Positions 11,153 to 22,745 of a stretch of 64,000 nt of DNA are shown piece by piece; position 1 is the stretch's first letter, and each line of letters begins with the position of its first letter. The notes below the pieces were generated by a model. That model ran no database searches. It was not told the DNA's origin and saw only the letters and a list, made by a program, of their open reading frames with translations. The translations under genes and the position numbers were made by a program. The stretch spans positions 454,762,980-454,826,979 of the forward strand of contig NC_085137.1 in NCBI RefSeq assembly GCF_035046485.1, read 5' to 3'. The DNA comes from Aedes albopictus. Taxonomy: Eukaryota > Arthropoda > Insecta > Diptera > Culicidae.

Positions 11153-12062
11153 ACACGCAGAAAAATCTACGGTAAAATTAACCATATTTGACGTAAAATC
11201 AAAAGGAATTTGACATTGTTTTGACCGCAATGAGAATGTATGATTGTTTTTACAATTCTGTATTGTTGTTCCTCAATCGGAAATCTTATTGAAATAACAA
11301 GAGTTTCAGACTTTTTCGTGCATTGTCAAGTTTGACATCTACAATATTATGGTAATTTCAAAAATATTTTTCTTTTGCTTTCAATAATATATTCATTGGA
11401 AAACAACATGCAAGATTCTTACTGAATAATCTGGGAATCTCCTGATTAATCAAATTTACAACGTTTCAAAGGATCTCACTCCCGACAAACTCGCGAAATG
11501 TAAGTTCTTTCTTCGGGAGGGAAGTAAAGCGTGAGTCCCGAGATGAACTAGCCTTAGGGCTAAAAATCTCGTTAATACAGAAAAAACTTCAAAAATGCCT
11601 TACCTTTTATACCACACTAATTGAAGGTAATTTTCAATTATGCTTTTAATTTGTAATAACTTTGCCTAACTTAAATATTATTCCATTCCCAGAATTTCCA
11701 AAGTAGTAAATGCTTTCCAAAACATTCTGCTTGGTTTGACAGAAGTGATCGAGGGATTCAGTGAAACATTTGCATCAAAATACTCTGTTTGATTTCATGA
11801 AGAATATTGTGGTTTTTACATTCCTATTCGACGTCGAGGGAATGGTAAGTTAAATTGACTTAGAATCAAAGTAGACATATGTTAATTTCTACAAGAGTCT
11901 CTATTAAACATTGGATTGTTAAATCGAACAGAATTTCACATGGATTTTAAATTGGAAAATCTGTTTGAAACTATAAGAATTCACATAATTTCAAAAGAAT
12001 TTCAATGTGTAAATTCAACAAACGTTATTTTAGTTTCAATGTGAACGCTTTTCTGTCCGTGT
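11153..12062. other. AT-rich region with weak inverted ends
   Basis: TACACGCAGAAAA near 11153 and TTTTCTGTCCGTGTA near 12048-12062 are imperfect inverted ends. They could bound a degraded DNA transposon of about 0.9 kb. A SINE fragment sits inside. No open frame with coding character. Confidence 0.3.
11484..11588 (+). mobile_element. 5'-truncated copy of the 8879-9065 SINE family
   Basis: Begins inside the B-box region (CTCCCGACAAACTCG) and matches the rest of the 8879-9065 SINE through GATGAACTAGCC and AATCTCGTTAATACAG, on the opposite strand. It lacks the A box, so it is a dead fragment. Confidence 0.75.
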
Positions 12063-12206
12063 AGACTCCTAGAGGGGAGGGGGTCCATCCAAAGTCTACG
12101 ATCCACATAAATTTCGAAAATTTGGTATGGACAAAAGTCTACGAGAGGGGAGGGGGTAGGGTCTAAGACGGCCAAAAATGAGTCCACGTAGTTTATGGAC
12201 AGCGTC
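12053..12206. mobile_element. Degraded MITE related to 18380-18543
   Basis: The right end reads CACGTAGTTTATGGACAGC and the left end CTGTCCGTGTAGACTCC, diverged inverted repeats of the GGGCTGTCCATAAACCACG type seen intact at 18380-18543. Between them are two copies of an AGAGGGGAGGGGGT motif. Confidence 0.45.
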
Positions 12207-12419
12207 ATAATTTGTCGAGGAATGCTTTCTTGTAAAATCTGAGTCAACTAGATTTTTTTTTATCAAATCCGATGAGTTTTATGATTTTGCGTTTGTGTTT
12301 GCGATACTCGAACAATTTGAGTATTTTTCCACAAAATTCATCAAGTATATCCTTCCCCCTAGACAAGTCAACGAGCACTGTGACAGAAGAAAAAAAAAAA
12401 TTGTTCTGGCCCAAATTCT

Positions 12420-12870
12420 AAAGTTGTAGAAGGAATTTTCAAGGAATTTCTAATAGAAATACTAGATCACTTCCCAAGGGCACCGCTGAAAATCATTCTT
12501 TTGAAGTTTTTGAAATAAAATACCACAGGAGTTCACAATAATAATTTCGAAGAGTATACCGAATGAATTTCCAGCAGAAGAGCATGAGAATTCTCCAAAG
12601 AATATGATGTTGAAATTATACAATGCAATGTTCGAAGAAATTATCGAAGAAACTTAAAACAAATTTTCAACAAAACAAACAAAAATTCGTCAAAAATTCT
12701 CAGAAGAATAATCGAAGAAGTTTCTTAAATAATTGCCAAGAGAATTTAAAAAAAAAGCCTGAGAATCTCAAAAAATATGTGATTAAATTCCCGAAAAAGT
12801 TCCAAAGAATCCAGAAAGCATAACTGAAGAGTTGTCTAAATAATTCCCAAATAACAAAAGGAATTCACAA
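12420..12870. repeat. Degenerate GAATTCC-type repeat tract
   Basis: A-rich variant with GGAATTTTCAAGGAATTTC and AAGAATTC units. The Lys/Asn-rich open frame at 12623-12823 is a product of this tract. Confidence 0.5.
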
Positions 12871-12878
12871 AGACAATA

Positions 12879-13034
12879 GGGGTACTCACTCAACAGATTG
12901 AATTGCTGCATAAGCCATGATTTTCTGCTTATTTGAAATGTTTCATGATTCTGCGAATAAAATAATCAAAGATTGCCTTGGTGATAGCGACGTTTAATTA
13001 GTTTAATCAGTTTACGCTGTTAAGTGAATCCCCC
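12879..13034. mobile_element. TA-flanked 156-bp MITE, copy 1
   Basis: Ends GGGGTACTCACTCAAC and GTTAAGTGAATCCCC are inverted, flanked by TA (12877-12878, 13035-13036). A second copy of exactly the same length lies inverted at 62331-62486 and shares the interior (GCATAAGCCATGATTTTCTG). No coding capacity. Confidence 0.75.
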
Positions 13035-13044
13035 TAATGTTTAA

Positions 13045-13475
13045 GAACTTATGAAAGGAAATGCAGAGGGATTCTGCAATGGAATTATCGAAGAAAAGCG
13101 CGAAAAAAAGTGGAATACATAAATTCGAAAGAAATTTCTGAAGAAATTAAAAAAAAATCAAAATAAAAAAAATCCCAAAGTTATTGCCGAATATCTTTTC
13201 AAAGGCATTACCGAAGGATTTCCCTAAGGAAATGCCTGAAAAATTTCAAAAAAAAATGTTTTAGAAAGTGCAAATCAATTACCACAGAGATTCATAGAAA
13301 AGGGCTGAAGCAATTTCCAAAGAAATTGCTGGGAAAATCGACAGCGTTTTCTAAGGAATTGCTGGAGGAATTTCTAAAGAATTTGCTTAAGCAATGCCCA
13401 AATACATTAATGGAGTGTAGGAAATTTGAGAGGAATTTTCAAGAAAATATGGAAGGAGTTCTCCTAAAAGTTCCA
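13045..13475. repeat. Degenerate GAATTCC-type repeat tract
   Basis: Diverged units such as GGAATTGCTGGAGGAATTTC. No gene. Confidence 0.5.
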
Positions 13476-13859
13476 TACATCCAAATTGAGTAATGCAATT
13501 TCATATACAACTTCACGAAATTTTGCTAATATATTTTGTTTTTTAAATTGGCGATCTTGCAGGTGATGTGATTGTCTTCTGTCAAAACTAGTTGTCACAA
13601 CACCTAAATGCTGAGTTTGATTCGAAAAACAAATCATGGCATACTTTTTCAAAACATCTCAAATTCCCCTATTGTTTAGAGCTGATAGTTTTACAGCACT
13701 TAAATTTCCATAATATGCAACCAAGTTTAATTTTTGGATTTTACTCTCTCAAATTTTGAAAATTTCTATTGACTGTAGACTTTTGCCAGACCCCTCTTCT
13801 AATCACAATCTTCTTAAATAGTTTTTTTTTATCACAATTTCATTATAATCCATGATCTG

Positions 13860-14460
13860 GGATTTCAGAGACGTTCCAATCCCAAGGGTGTTTCCGATGG
13901 TCATAGGAGGTTTGATTGGGTTTCAGGGGCATTCCAGGGATTTTTAGGCGGATTCAGAGGGTTACAGGAGCGTTCCAGGGAGTTTTGAGAGGTTTCTGGG
14001 GTTTCCATGGGCTTTCAAGGAGTTTCAGGGGTGTTATAGGTGACTTTAGGGGCGTTCCAGGGGTTATGTTTTTTTTTTTACTAAAACGTTTATTTTAGGC
14101 TCATGCGCCAACAAGGTTATAATGGGTTACCGGAGTGTTCCAGGGGGTTTCAGAGGCGGTTCATGGCGTGTCAAGTTGTTTAACGAGGTATCAGGGGTGT
14201 TCTAGGGGATTTCAGGTGCGTTACATGGATTTAATTAGGTTTCAGGGGTGCTTCAGGGCTTACAGTTTGTTTTCAGGGGTTTTTGGGCCGTTTTGGAGGT
14301 ATACCAAAGGGGTTTCATGTGGTTTAGGAGATTTTCAAAAAACTTCAGGCGAGTTCCGAAGCCCTTTGAAACCACCTGAAATGCGTTAAACCCTCCTGAA
14401 ACAGTCATGAAATCTCCGGAAACAAATTCCAACACCTTGTAATGCCTTGACCCGAGAGTT
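13860..14460. repeat. G-rich degenerate repeat, about 20-24 nt unit
   Basis: Repeated TTTCAGGGGTGTTCCAGGGG-like units, more G-rich and more regular than the GAATTCC tracts, with purine-strand polarity. The Gly/Phe/Arg-rich open frames at 13916-14098 and 14135-14389 arise from the repeat and are not genes. The tract ends in a CCTGAAA-type inverted segment near 14345-14410. Confidence 0.6.
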
Positions 14461-14605
14461 CCTTCGGAACTCTTCTGAAACTGGCCATGACCATGAAATT
14501 TGAAAATGATAATCGGGAAAATACTTAGCAGACCATTTCAAATTTCAACTACCGGTGTAAGCCATTTAACAGTTAGCAAGAATTGGTCAACTTTAGAATG
14601 AGCTA

Positions 14606-15095
14606 GGGTAAGTGTACCAATTATGGCACTACCTAAGGAAAGCTATTTATACAAAAATAACGAGAAGACCAACGAATGTCATCAATAAGTTAAAAGACAG
14701 CTTAGTTGCCATACTTTACAGGAAAAATATAGAAACGGAGCCAAAACTACTTTTAGTATTGATTACAGCGTGTGCCAATGATAGGAACCCTGTACCAGTT
14801 ATGGTTACATTTTTTAACTTCGGTTTCTTTTCGCACTATTTGCATGCATTCCTTATGGGGTTAGCCATAACTGGTACACTATGGCGAAAAAGGGTGCAAG
14901 GAAGCCGAATTTTTATGGAAAATGATTTATTTCCACCATGATTTGAGGAAAATGTGGAGTTTAAATGAGTGCGACTATCTTTTGTGAACGTGATCCGTTG
15001 TTCACAAAATTTGTCTTGTTGATTTACATCGTTAAGGTGTGAAAATTAACTATGGCGAATAATTGGTACTATAGCCATAATTGGTACACTTACCC
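14606..15095. mobile_element. TA-flanked MITE with 22-bp inverted ends
   Basis: Perfect terminal inverted repeats beginning GGGTAAGTGTACCAATTATG, flanked by TA on both sides (14604-14605, 15096-15097). A second inverted motif (GTACCAGTTATGG and CCATAACTGGTAC) lies inside. 490 bp and no transposase, so non-autonomous. Confidence 0.8.
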
Positions 15096-15239
15096 TACTT
15101 CGTGCATGCGTTCAACATTTAGGTTCCAGACTTGCGGTACAAATGTCCTAATTTCTTTTAGAAACTGGAATTTAAAGGAATTCAAATTCAATGGAATATG
15201 TAAAAAATGACACTAGACGCTAGACACTAAACGCTATTT

Positions 15240-16110
15240 GTTTTTTTTTCTTTTCTACTACCGTGGAGTTATACACGGAAAAACAAATAAAGCAAAGCAA
15301 AGATAACCGTACACATCGTAGGTAGTGCTACTCCGTGATTGACTAGAACAATCGAAGTTGCACAGAGATCCAATGAATGGTGCTTGGAAACAGCTACACA
15401 CTCTCAATGTGCACAATTCGAGAGTTCAATATTTTAAAGTCAATAACGGCGCCGGCTACGTCCTTACGGTCATCGGGAAGAGGGAAGGAATGTTAGTTCG
15501 ACAACCGTTGTTACTAGAAACCGTGGAATCCACAGCATCCCCTCAGTTGTCTCGGAAAGGCGAAGGAGTATTTGTTAATAGGGTAGGGTAAGGTATGGAT
15601 CTTGGAGTCACCTTTGGTAGGTGATAAAGCCTGTATCCGCAATATTCGGGACACAGAAACACATCTGTAACTCTGCAGTAGATACATTAAAATTGCTCAA
15701 ATTTTGCCTAATAACATCTTAAGATGTGTTCATTTCACCTACAAAATTTCATGTGAATCGGTGCAGTACTTTTTGTTGTAGCAACGAAAGAGTAAAATGT
15801 GCGCCATTGAATTTTGTTTGCTGTTTGCTACTAAATGTGCATCCATTTTTATCACATCATGAAGAAGGAGAATGTGCACCTGCCCCAAACACGTGGCACT
15901 TTTCACTTTTTCCTTCGAACTATGCAACACGACCGAGATTTTCATCGCAACTGCCACAAACACGCGTCACTTTTCGTCTTTCCGTCAAACAATGCAACCC
16001 GAGCGAGATCCCCATCGCAATTGCCCTAAACACGCGTTATTTTTCATTTTTTCCTTCGCGATCTCCAGCGCAACTCAGTTATGCACGGAAAAACAAATAA
16101 CGCTATTATC
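15240..16110. repeat. Repeat-bounded region with about 70-bp tandem units
   Basis: CACGGAAAAACAAATAA occurs as a direct repeat near 15274 and 16084. Between them, from about 15886 to 16080, are three diverged tandem units of about 70 bp, each beginning AAACACG and containing CTTTTT/CTTTCC and GCAACCCGAGCGAGAT-like segments. Open frames crossing this array have no recognisable domain. Confidence 0.4.
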
Positions 16111-16359
16111 TGTTCAACTAATGACGAATAACCCTATTTTTTATATTTGCCTGAAACTTCTTCTTGTGGAATTATGTATAGGAGTCACTGTACTTTGCGC
16201 CAATTCCAATTTAACGATGTCCCTTAGCTTTATGACTTTTTTTTTTTTGGTTGCCACCCACTCCCATTACCTGGTAGTATACCAGGTTTTGCTTGGCACC
16301 CCGTGTGAACGTGTTTCTATTGTGTGACAACGAAAAAGGAAGAAAAAAATGTTATCAAG

Positions 16360-17900
16360 ATTTCGATTGGGGTAAGGGCGAACGACACCCGATGGTGGAG
16401 GAGGGCGATACTATTCAGAGAAGGCTTCTAAGGGAAAGGATAGGACGCTGACATCACCCCCGAGAGGTGGATGATTGTGGGGAAGTGGAGGGCTAATTTA
16501 ACTGACTTAATCAAATAAAGACGGGGAGTTCCTTTTCACAGGTTTAATGTTTCCCCTCGCTGTTTATATATTGCGTACCTCTTGGCAGGTAACTGCACTA
16601 CTGGGGGTGTGTTATCAACGGTCGGAGGAATGTTTGCCCTCATTAAGTGAATTAACGGGGCGGAATTTGTGTGTCATTGCTAATTTAAACATTTATGTTA
16701 TGAGAGCTGTTATGAGATTGTGCTGAAAGTGACGTGGGACGTGCTTACGCACAGACGTACTTATGCTCGTGTAATTTCGTGGAGGCGCCTGGTGGCTCGT
16801 TATTTCAGCTGAAAACAATCAGCCGTGAATCAGGACGGTAAACTCTGGATTTCGCTATATACGAACCGCTCCACCCGGAATAGCTTCAAACAACAGATTT
16901 GTCCAAAATTAGAAAACAATCTCGTTTAGCACAAATTTTCCCCTGTCATCTGGTACAATCTGATAGGAGGGCGCACAAACTTTGCGCCAGGATAGTACCG
17001 AAACCGGAGACATCGCCTCCGATACGGGGGATTTCGCAGAACCCAATATTGATTCCACTAACCGAGCCAATCTAGTCCGATCCAGTAGATTAAAAGCTTC
17101 TGTCGGAGAATGTGCCTCACTCGGAACAAAAGCTTGGAGGGCTTCATCTGAAATTGGTTTCGATTGTTACCGGTTGTTGGTTGGAGGAGGATTCGACATT
17201 CCTAAATTGCCCCGCCTGCCAGCATTAGGATCCAAAACGTCTCCCCGTGGTCTAGTTTTGCGCCGAGATTTATCAGGCACTGCGCGCTTGGTACGCAACT
17301 AGAAGAGTTATAATGCGGGGGCCGGATGCCGCCGCGGTGAGTTATGGATCTCGCGCGGATGCTATGTCACCGAATTGTAAGGATTCTACGCCAAACGGCG
17401 CAGCGACCGAATAGCGCGACAGCGCTCGGGGTTGGCAACGGAAGTTGGTTTCAATTTTTGAATAGATTGCGTTTTACCAGAATCGACTGGTCGTAGAACA
17501 CAATGATTGTAATCAACCGCGTAGTTGCCCGCGTGTTGTCAGGTTACCGTGGACATTGGGCAGCCTTGCAACCGAACGGGCTACGCGCAGGTGGGCTTCC
17601 GTCGTAACGTTGTGCGCGCTCGAAATAGTTGGCAAATTGAATACCCGTCGTGCAGTCAGCAGTGTGAGTGGCTTGATTCTATTTCCGGGTCGCAATGAGA
17701 TGCTATCAATGTATACACAGGTATGCTGCGGTGCGTGAGTGTGGTGAAGCCGTACCGATGGAAATCCTTGCTTGGACCGGGGATGTGGTTCTGTTATTAA
17801 TTAATTCCGTTGATTTGATTTAGCGGTAGCTGATACGGTGGTTTGTAAGGTATGCTCGGTTTTCGCTGGAGGGCTTGAATAGATGGTTTCGGTATTGACT
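16360..17900. other. Repeat-poor, GC-richer intronic island
   Basis: This stretch lacks GAATTCC units and obvious TE ends and is GC-richer than its surroundings, especially 16980-17700. Both strands are open for some 80-100 codons around 16915-17300, but I recognise no domain. It could be an old TE coding remnant, an intronic regulatory region or plain sequence. I do not call a gene. Confidence 0.3.
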
Positions 17901-18104
17901 GGCGTAGTGTAGGAGTATGTATTTAGGCTGTTCAGGCGTTTTGACCCACAATATTTATTTGATTCTATACCTTCTCCAAACATTTGAATTTTGGAAAACT
18001 GAAACCACAGAAACCCTTTGATGCAGAAACGATTGAGAAAAATCATTCAATTTTTTCCCTTACCCAAAGGCACAATAGAACATGTTCTAAATTTGTGAAA
18101 AAAA

Positions 18105-18190
18105 ATCGCTTTCTCGTCGGATTCGAACTCACGACTCCGTATTCGCCAAACCGGTGTTTTAACCAACTAAGTCACAGAACAAGTAACGAT
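18105..18190 (-). mobile_element. tRNA-like sequence (SINE head or tRNA pseudogene)
   Basis: The minus strand has an A box in GTGACTTAGTTGGTTAAAAC and a B box GTGAGTTCGAATCCGAC. The GTCGTGAGTTCGA segment is shared with the tRNA-like modules in the foldback elements at 33765-34450 and 43415-44592, so they may share an ancestor. Confidence 0.55.
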
Positions 18191-18379
18191 TCTACAGAAT
18201 AAATAGAAGGCCAAACTGACTCCGAGCCTACGCCATAAACACTCGCTTTTCCACAAATCTTTCTTTGAGTTTAGGTGCCGATCTACGACACACTCGCGTT
18301 TTAGTGTGTGAGAAAGAATTGTTTTGATGAAGCCGAGACTTGTTCTCACACTCCGCATACATTGCCACCGAGCAATAAC

Positions 18380-18543
18380 GGGCTGTCCATGAACCACTTG
18401 GTCATTTTTTTTGGGACTTCTCAACCCACCCACCCAGGCGTGGTCATTAGTCCACACAATTTTTTTTTTCTTCCACACAAAATGGTCATTGGCCGAACCC
18501 CACCCCCACCCCCCTCATGACCACGTGGTTTATGGACAGCCCC
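18380..18543. mobile_element. MITE with GGGCTGTCCAT inverted ends
   Basis: Ends GGGCTGTCCATGAACCAC and GTGGTTTATGGACAGCCC are inverted repeats. The inner arms also pair in part (TTGGTCATT and AATGGTCATTGG with CATGACCACG). 164 bp with no coding capacity. No convincing target duplication. Confidence 0.7.
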
Positions 18544-19104
18544 TAATAGGTATGTGTTACTGGTGTCTAATTGGTTTCGGTGTAGAGACAACTTCATATT
18601 CTAAATCGCCAAACTGGACCGAAATCAAAATTTTCATGAATTTCGATGCCTATTTAAAAATCAATTTTAAAATTTTATGGGAGCTACTTGTTGAATCACC
18701 CCTCGACGATTTTTGTACTGGGTGGAGCTGTCAAACAGTTGCCCAGTTGTCAAAAGGTGATTGTCATTGGCATCGGCATTAAGCAAGTCGCACACATTCG
18801 TAGGTAGGTGGCCGCTATTACACAAGTTTACAAAATAAAACGAAAGTCGTGTACTTCTGTAAACGACCAACATTTTTGAAGCACAATTAAGTGCTGATTT
18901 CGAAACCAACATTCAAAAAATTTTAAGTAGAACAGTTTTTGAGTTTTAGCTCAATATCGAATTTTGCAACTTTTCATAATGTGTAATTTACTAAAATTCA
19001 AATATTCAAAGATTCTACACCAAAAATGATCTTCAGCTTACCGAGTTCAAAAATGCTGTAAACTAGTGTTATGAGAACTGCCTCATTCCACTGACAACAT
19101 TCTA

Positions 19105-19484
19105 CCGTGACGTTACAACGCTTTGACGCCTTTTCTGTCAGATTTTCCACTATAACTCGTAAATTCGACCGTAAACCCTCAAATATTTTTACATATTCGG
19201 ATTCCTTGTAAAATTTCCAATTATTATGATCTGTTGAACAGTTAGTTGGAAAGTATGTTAAAAATTGGAATGAGTAGCGTGACGTTACAACGATGTAACG
19301 TCACACTACTAATTCCCATTTTTAACATAATTTTCCAATGAAAACTAACTGTTGAACAGATTCAACTTATTGGAAATTTTACAAGAAATCCGAATATGCA
19401 GAAAAATTGAGGGTTTACGGTCGAATTTACGACTTATAGTAGAAAATCTGACAGAAAAGGCGTCAAAACGTTGTAACATCACGG
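19105..19484. mobile_element. 380-bp full-length palindromic MITE, TA target
   Basis: Almost the whole element is one inverted repeat. It starts CCGTGACGTTACAACG and ends CGTTGTAACATCACGG, flanked by TA (19103-19104, 19485-19486). The arms continue through ACGCCTTTTCTGTCAGATTT and its complement to a centre near 19292 (CGTGACGTTACA then TGTAACGTCAC). The RNA would fold into one long hairpin. No coding capacity. Confidence 0.8.
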
Positions 19485-19519
19485 TAGAATGTGTCCTATA
19501 CAATTCTGAACGTGCTCCA

Positions 19520-21635
19520 TGCGGGTAATCTATTCCTCTCGATAATTCTCCATAGATTTCTCCTTGGATTCTTATCAGATATCATCTTGTTAGTCCTCCA
19601 GAGAATGCGATTTGCCTCAGGATTTTTCCTGAAATTCCACTTAGGATTCTTCATTAGAATTCATTTTTCTAAAGAGATCTCCAGGAATTCCTCCCAGAAT
19701 TCTAGCAGGGTTTCCTCCTGAGTATCCTTCAGATATATCTCCCGGGATTCCTTCATTGATTTCTCACGTGATTTCTTGAAGGATTTCTTTCAAAATGTCA
19801 TCTGGGATTCCTACTGAAATTTCTTCATTAGTTTCCTAATGATTCGTTTAGATGCTCCTCTGGAAATGCATTCAGGGATTCTTCCCGAAATTTCTTTAGG
19901 GACTTATTTCCAGAATTTCGTCTTCCCCCGGCACCCCTTCATTGATTTCTCCCGGAGTTCCTACAATACTTCTTTTATTCCTGAGATTTCATCAGAAATT
20001 TCGCTAGGATTCTTCTTGGGTTTTCTCGCGGAATTCCTTCAAGGATATTTTCGGCCCTCCTTCAGGAATTCCTCCCAGAATTCCTACATCATATATTCTT
20101 CGTTATATATTTTACCGGCTTTCTTTTGAAGAGTTTTTCCGAGATTCCATCGTTGATATTTTTCGGAATTCCTTTGGGGATTTCTCTTTTTTTCAGGTAT
20201 TTTTGCCGAGATTCATTTAGGAATTCCTTCTATGACTTTTCATATTATTCCTCTGGGAATTTCTCCCGAGATATCTTTAGAAATTGCTCCTGAGTTTCCG
20301 TCAAGGATTTCTCCTTGGATTCCTTTACTGATTACCCTTGAGATTCTTTTATGAAATTTTTCCGGTATTCTGTCCTAGGATTCCTTCCTGAATGCATTCA
20401 TTGATCCTTTCCAGGTTTTCTTAAAAAAAAATTCCTAAGATTCCTTCAGGGATTTCTCCAAGATTTTGTTAAGGATTTTTCCAGCAATTTTTCTGGAATT
20501 TCATTAGCAATTACTAACAATATTCCTTCAGGGATTTTTTTTCAGAAATCCTGCAGGGATATTTTCCGACATAACTTAATCCTGCCCGACATGCCTTAAT
20601 AATTGATTCCGTCTGGGATGCTTTTAGATATTTTTTCCCAAATTCTTTCACGGATTATTCCCGATTCCTTCTAGCATTCTTTCAAGTATTCCTCCCAAAA
20701 CTTAGGGATTCCTTTGGAGAAATCCCAGGATTCCTGGATCCTTTCAGTGATTTCTTCTGGGATTTCTTTACTATTTTCTTCCAGGATTCCTTTAAAGATT
20801 CGTCTCGAGACTCATTCAGGGACTCTTTCAAGCATTCTCCCCGGGAGTTCTTCAGGGATTTCTTCCAGAATTTCTTTATGTGTTGCCTCATTGATTTTTG
20901 ATTTATTTTTAGGATTTCTTCTGGAATTCTTTCAGGTATTCCTCCTAAAATTTGTTTAGGAATTCCTATGAGGATTCTTTTAGAAATTTCTGCTTTTCTT
21001 TGTTTATCCGAGTGTTCCTTCGGAATTCCTCCCAAGAATCTTGCATCAAGGATAATACTTCAGGAATTCATTTGAAGATTTCTTCGGAGACTTCTTCCGG
21101 CATTCCTTCCGGAATTTCTTCTGGGATTCTGTGATAGATTTCTTCAGAGATACCATCCGGAATTCGTAGAAGGGTTTCTCCCGCGATTCTTTCTTTATTT
21201 TTGTTCAGAATCCTCTAGGGATCCCTTCAGGAATTTCTCTTGGGATGCATTCAAAAATTCGTTCAGGATTTTTTTCAGAGATCACTCCCGAAATTCTTTC
21301 AGGGATTCTTTATTGATATTAAAAAAAACTTATTTTGAAATTTTCAATGGGGGGATTCTTCAGCAAATTCGGCTGGGATTCCTTCATGGATATTTCCAGA
21401 ATTCCTTCAAGAATCCTTCCCATGATTCCTTCATTAAACCCTCTCAGGATTATTTCATGAGTTCTTCTTAGGTTAATTTTTTCAGGAATACTTTCGAAGC
21501 TTCTTACTGGGATTACTTTAGGGATTTCACCTGGAATTCCTTTCCGGCATTCTCTCAGGTATTCCTTCCTAGATGAAATTTTCTCGGTATTTTTTCATTA
21601 ATTCTTCACAAATCTTCTTCAGGGGTTTATTTATT
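19520..21635. repeat. Longest degenerate GAATTCC-type repeat tract (2.1 kb)
   Basis: Over 2 kb of alternating units like GGATTCCTTCAGGGATTTC and TTCTCCCGGAATTCC, all in one orientation, each diverged from the next. Open frames on both strands (for example 20682-21035) simply translate the unit into Ser/Phe/Leu-rich or Lys/Glu-rich strings. No ends, target duplication or coding domain are visible. Confidence 0.75.
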
Positions 21636-22745
21636 TCGTCAAACATAACGTAGACTACATTTTCACTTATAGCTATATTCTATGGTTTGTCAAGGAATTA
21701 CAATATTTTTTAATATTTGTTCGCATATTGATTGATTTGTCTTTACTAAAGAGACTTTCAGCCCTTGACTGGTTCGTCTCTAATTATTCGCATATATAAT
21801 GCGCAGTGCTGATTATAGAGATTCATCATTCGATTTAAAGGATCAAATTTTGCATAATCTGTTCGATGACTGTTAAGAGTAAATAGATTACGGCCTCAGA
21901 ATGGTTGACCAGGAGTATAGAAAATGATGTTTGATAATAGATTAGCAATCATTTATAAATGATACCATGGCTAATTCGCGACACTCCCCCGAAGTTTGGA
22001 TGTCTATAAGCATGCATCGAGCCTCATAAGAAGGCAGTGGAAAAGTGGTACAACCTCACTTTCGTAAATCATATAGGAGGAACTGTTTTTGTATTGATTC
22101 GATTCGATCCTCGTGAGTTATAATGTAGGGAGACCATACTATGCCACAAAATTCTAGAACTGATCTTACATAAGCATCGTATACTGTTTTTATTGTGTAT
22201 GGGTCCTGAAAGTTGTAGCCAAAACGCATACTGAAGCCTAGTACATTAGTTGCTTTGTGAGTGATAGCATTATAATGATCAGTGAAAGCTAACTTCGAAT
22301 CAAAGATAACTCCTAAATCTCCAATTCTATTACATTTTACAACTTTTTTACAACTTCATCAAATATTTCCTAAAAATATAGTTATTCGTGGTGTGCTATG
22401 TTTTCTGCTGAACGTAATTGAATTACACATTTTCACGTTTAACTGCAGTAGGTTTTTTCTACACCATTGGTCAAATATAAATACCTACTTCTCTTAAAAA
22501 CATTCTCTGTCTTCTACATTTTTTATTTCCATAAAAAGTTTGATATCGTCAGCATATATGAGGATCTTTATGTGCTTAAGAATATACGTGATATAGTTTA
22601 CAAACAAAAAGCAAAGGTCCTAAATTGTGAGCCTGGAGGAACTCCCGATGATACTTTGATAGGTTTTAAATTTTCCATCAAATCTTACTATATGTAAACG
22701 GTCAGTTAAATACGATTCGATCCATTTCAGAGATTTTGTTTCGCC
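21622..22745 (-). pseudogene. Decayed non-LTR retrotransposon (reverse transcriptase part)
   Basis: Reading the minus strand with several in-frame stops gives a reverse-transcriptase-like string: a WIESYLTDR segment, a GSS-RL segment, then ILIYADDIKLFMEI with the catalytic YADD at 22545-22556. C-terminal RT-like text follows toward 22000. This pattern fits Jockey/CR1/I-type LINEs. The minus-strand 3' end has a SINE-like tail (GAACCAGTCAAGGGCTGAAA, 21753-21772) and AATAAATAAAC near 21625-21636. 5' truncated and multiply broken, so inactive. Confidence 0.7.

Noticed and set aside
13916..14389. Gly/Phe/Arg-rich frames resembling a low-complexity protein
   Set aside because: Product of the G-rich repeat; no start context, splice sites or domain.
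19491..21134. Several Ser/Phe/Leu- or Lys/Glu-rich open frames
   Set aside because: All lie in the degenerate GAATTCC repeat and simply translate the unit.
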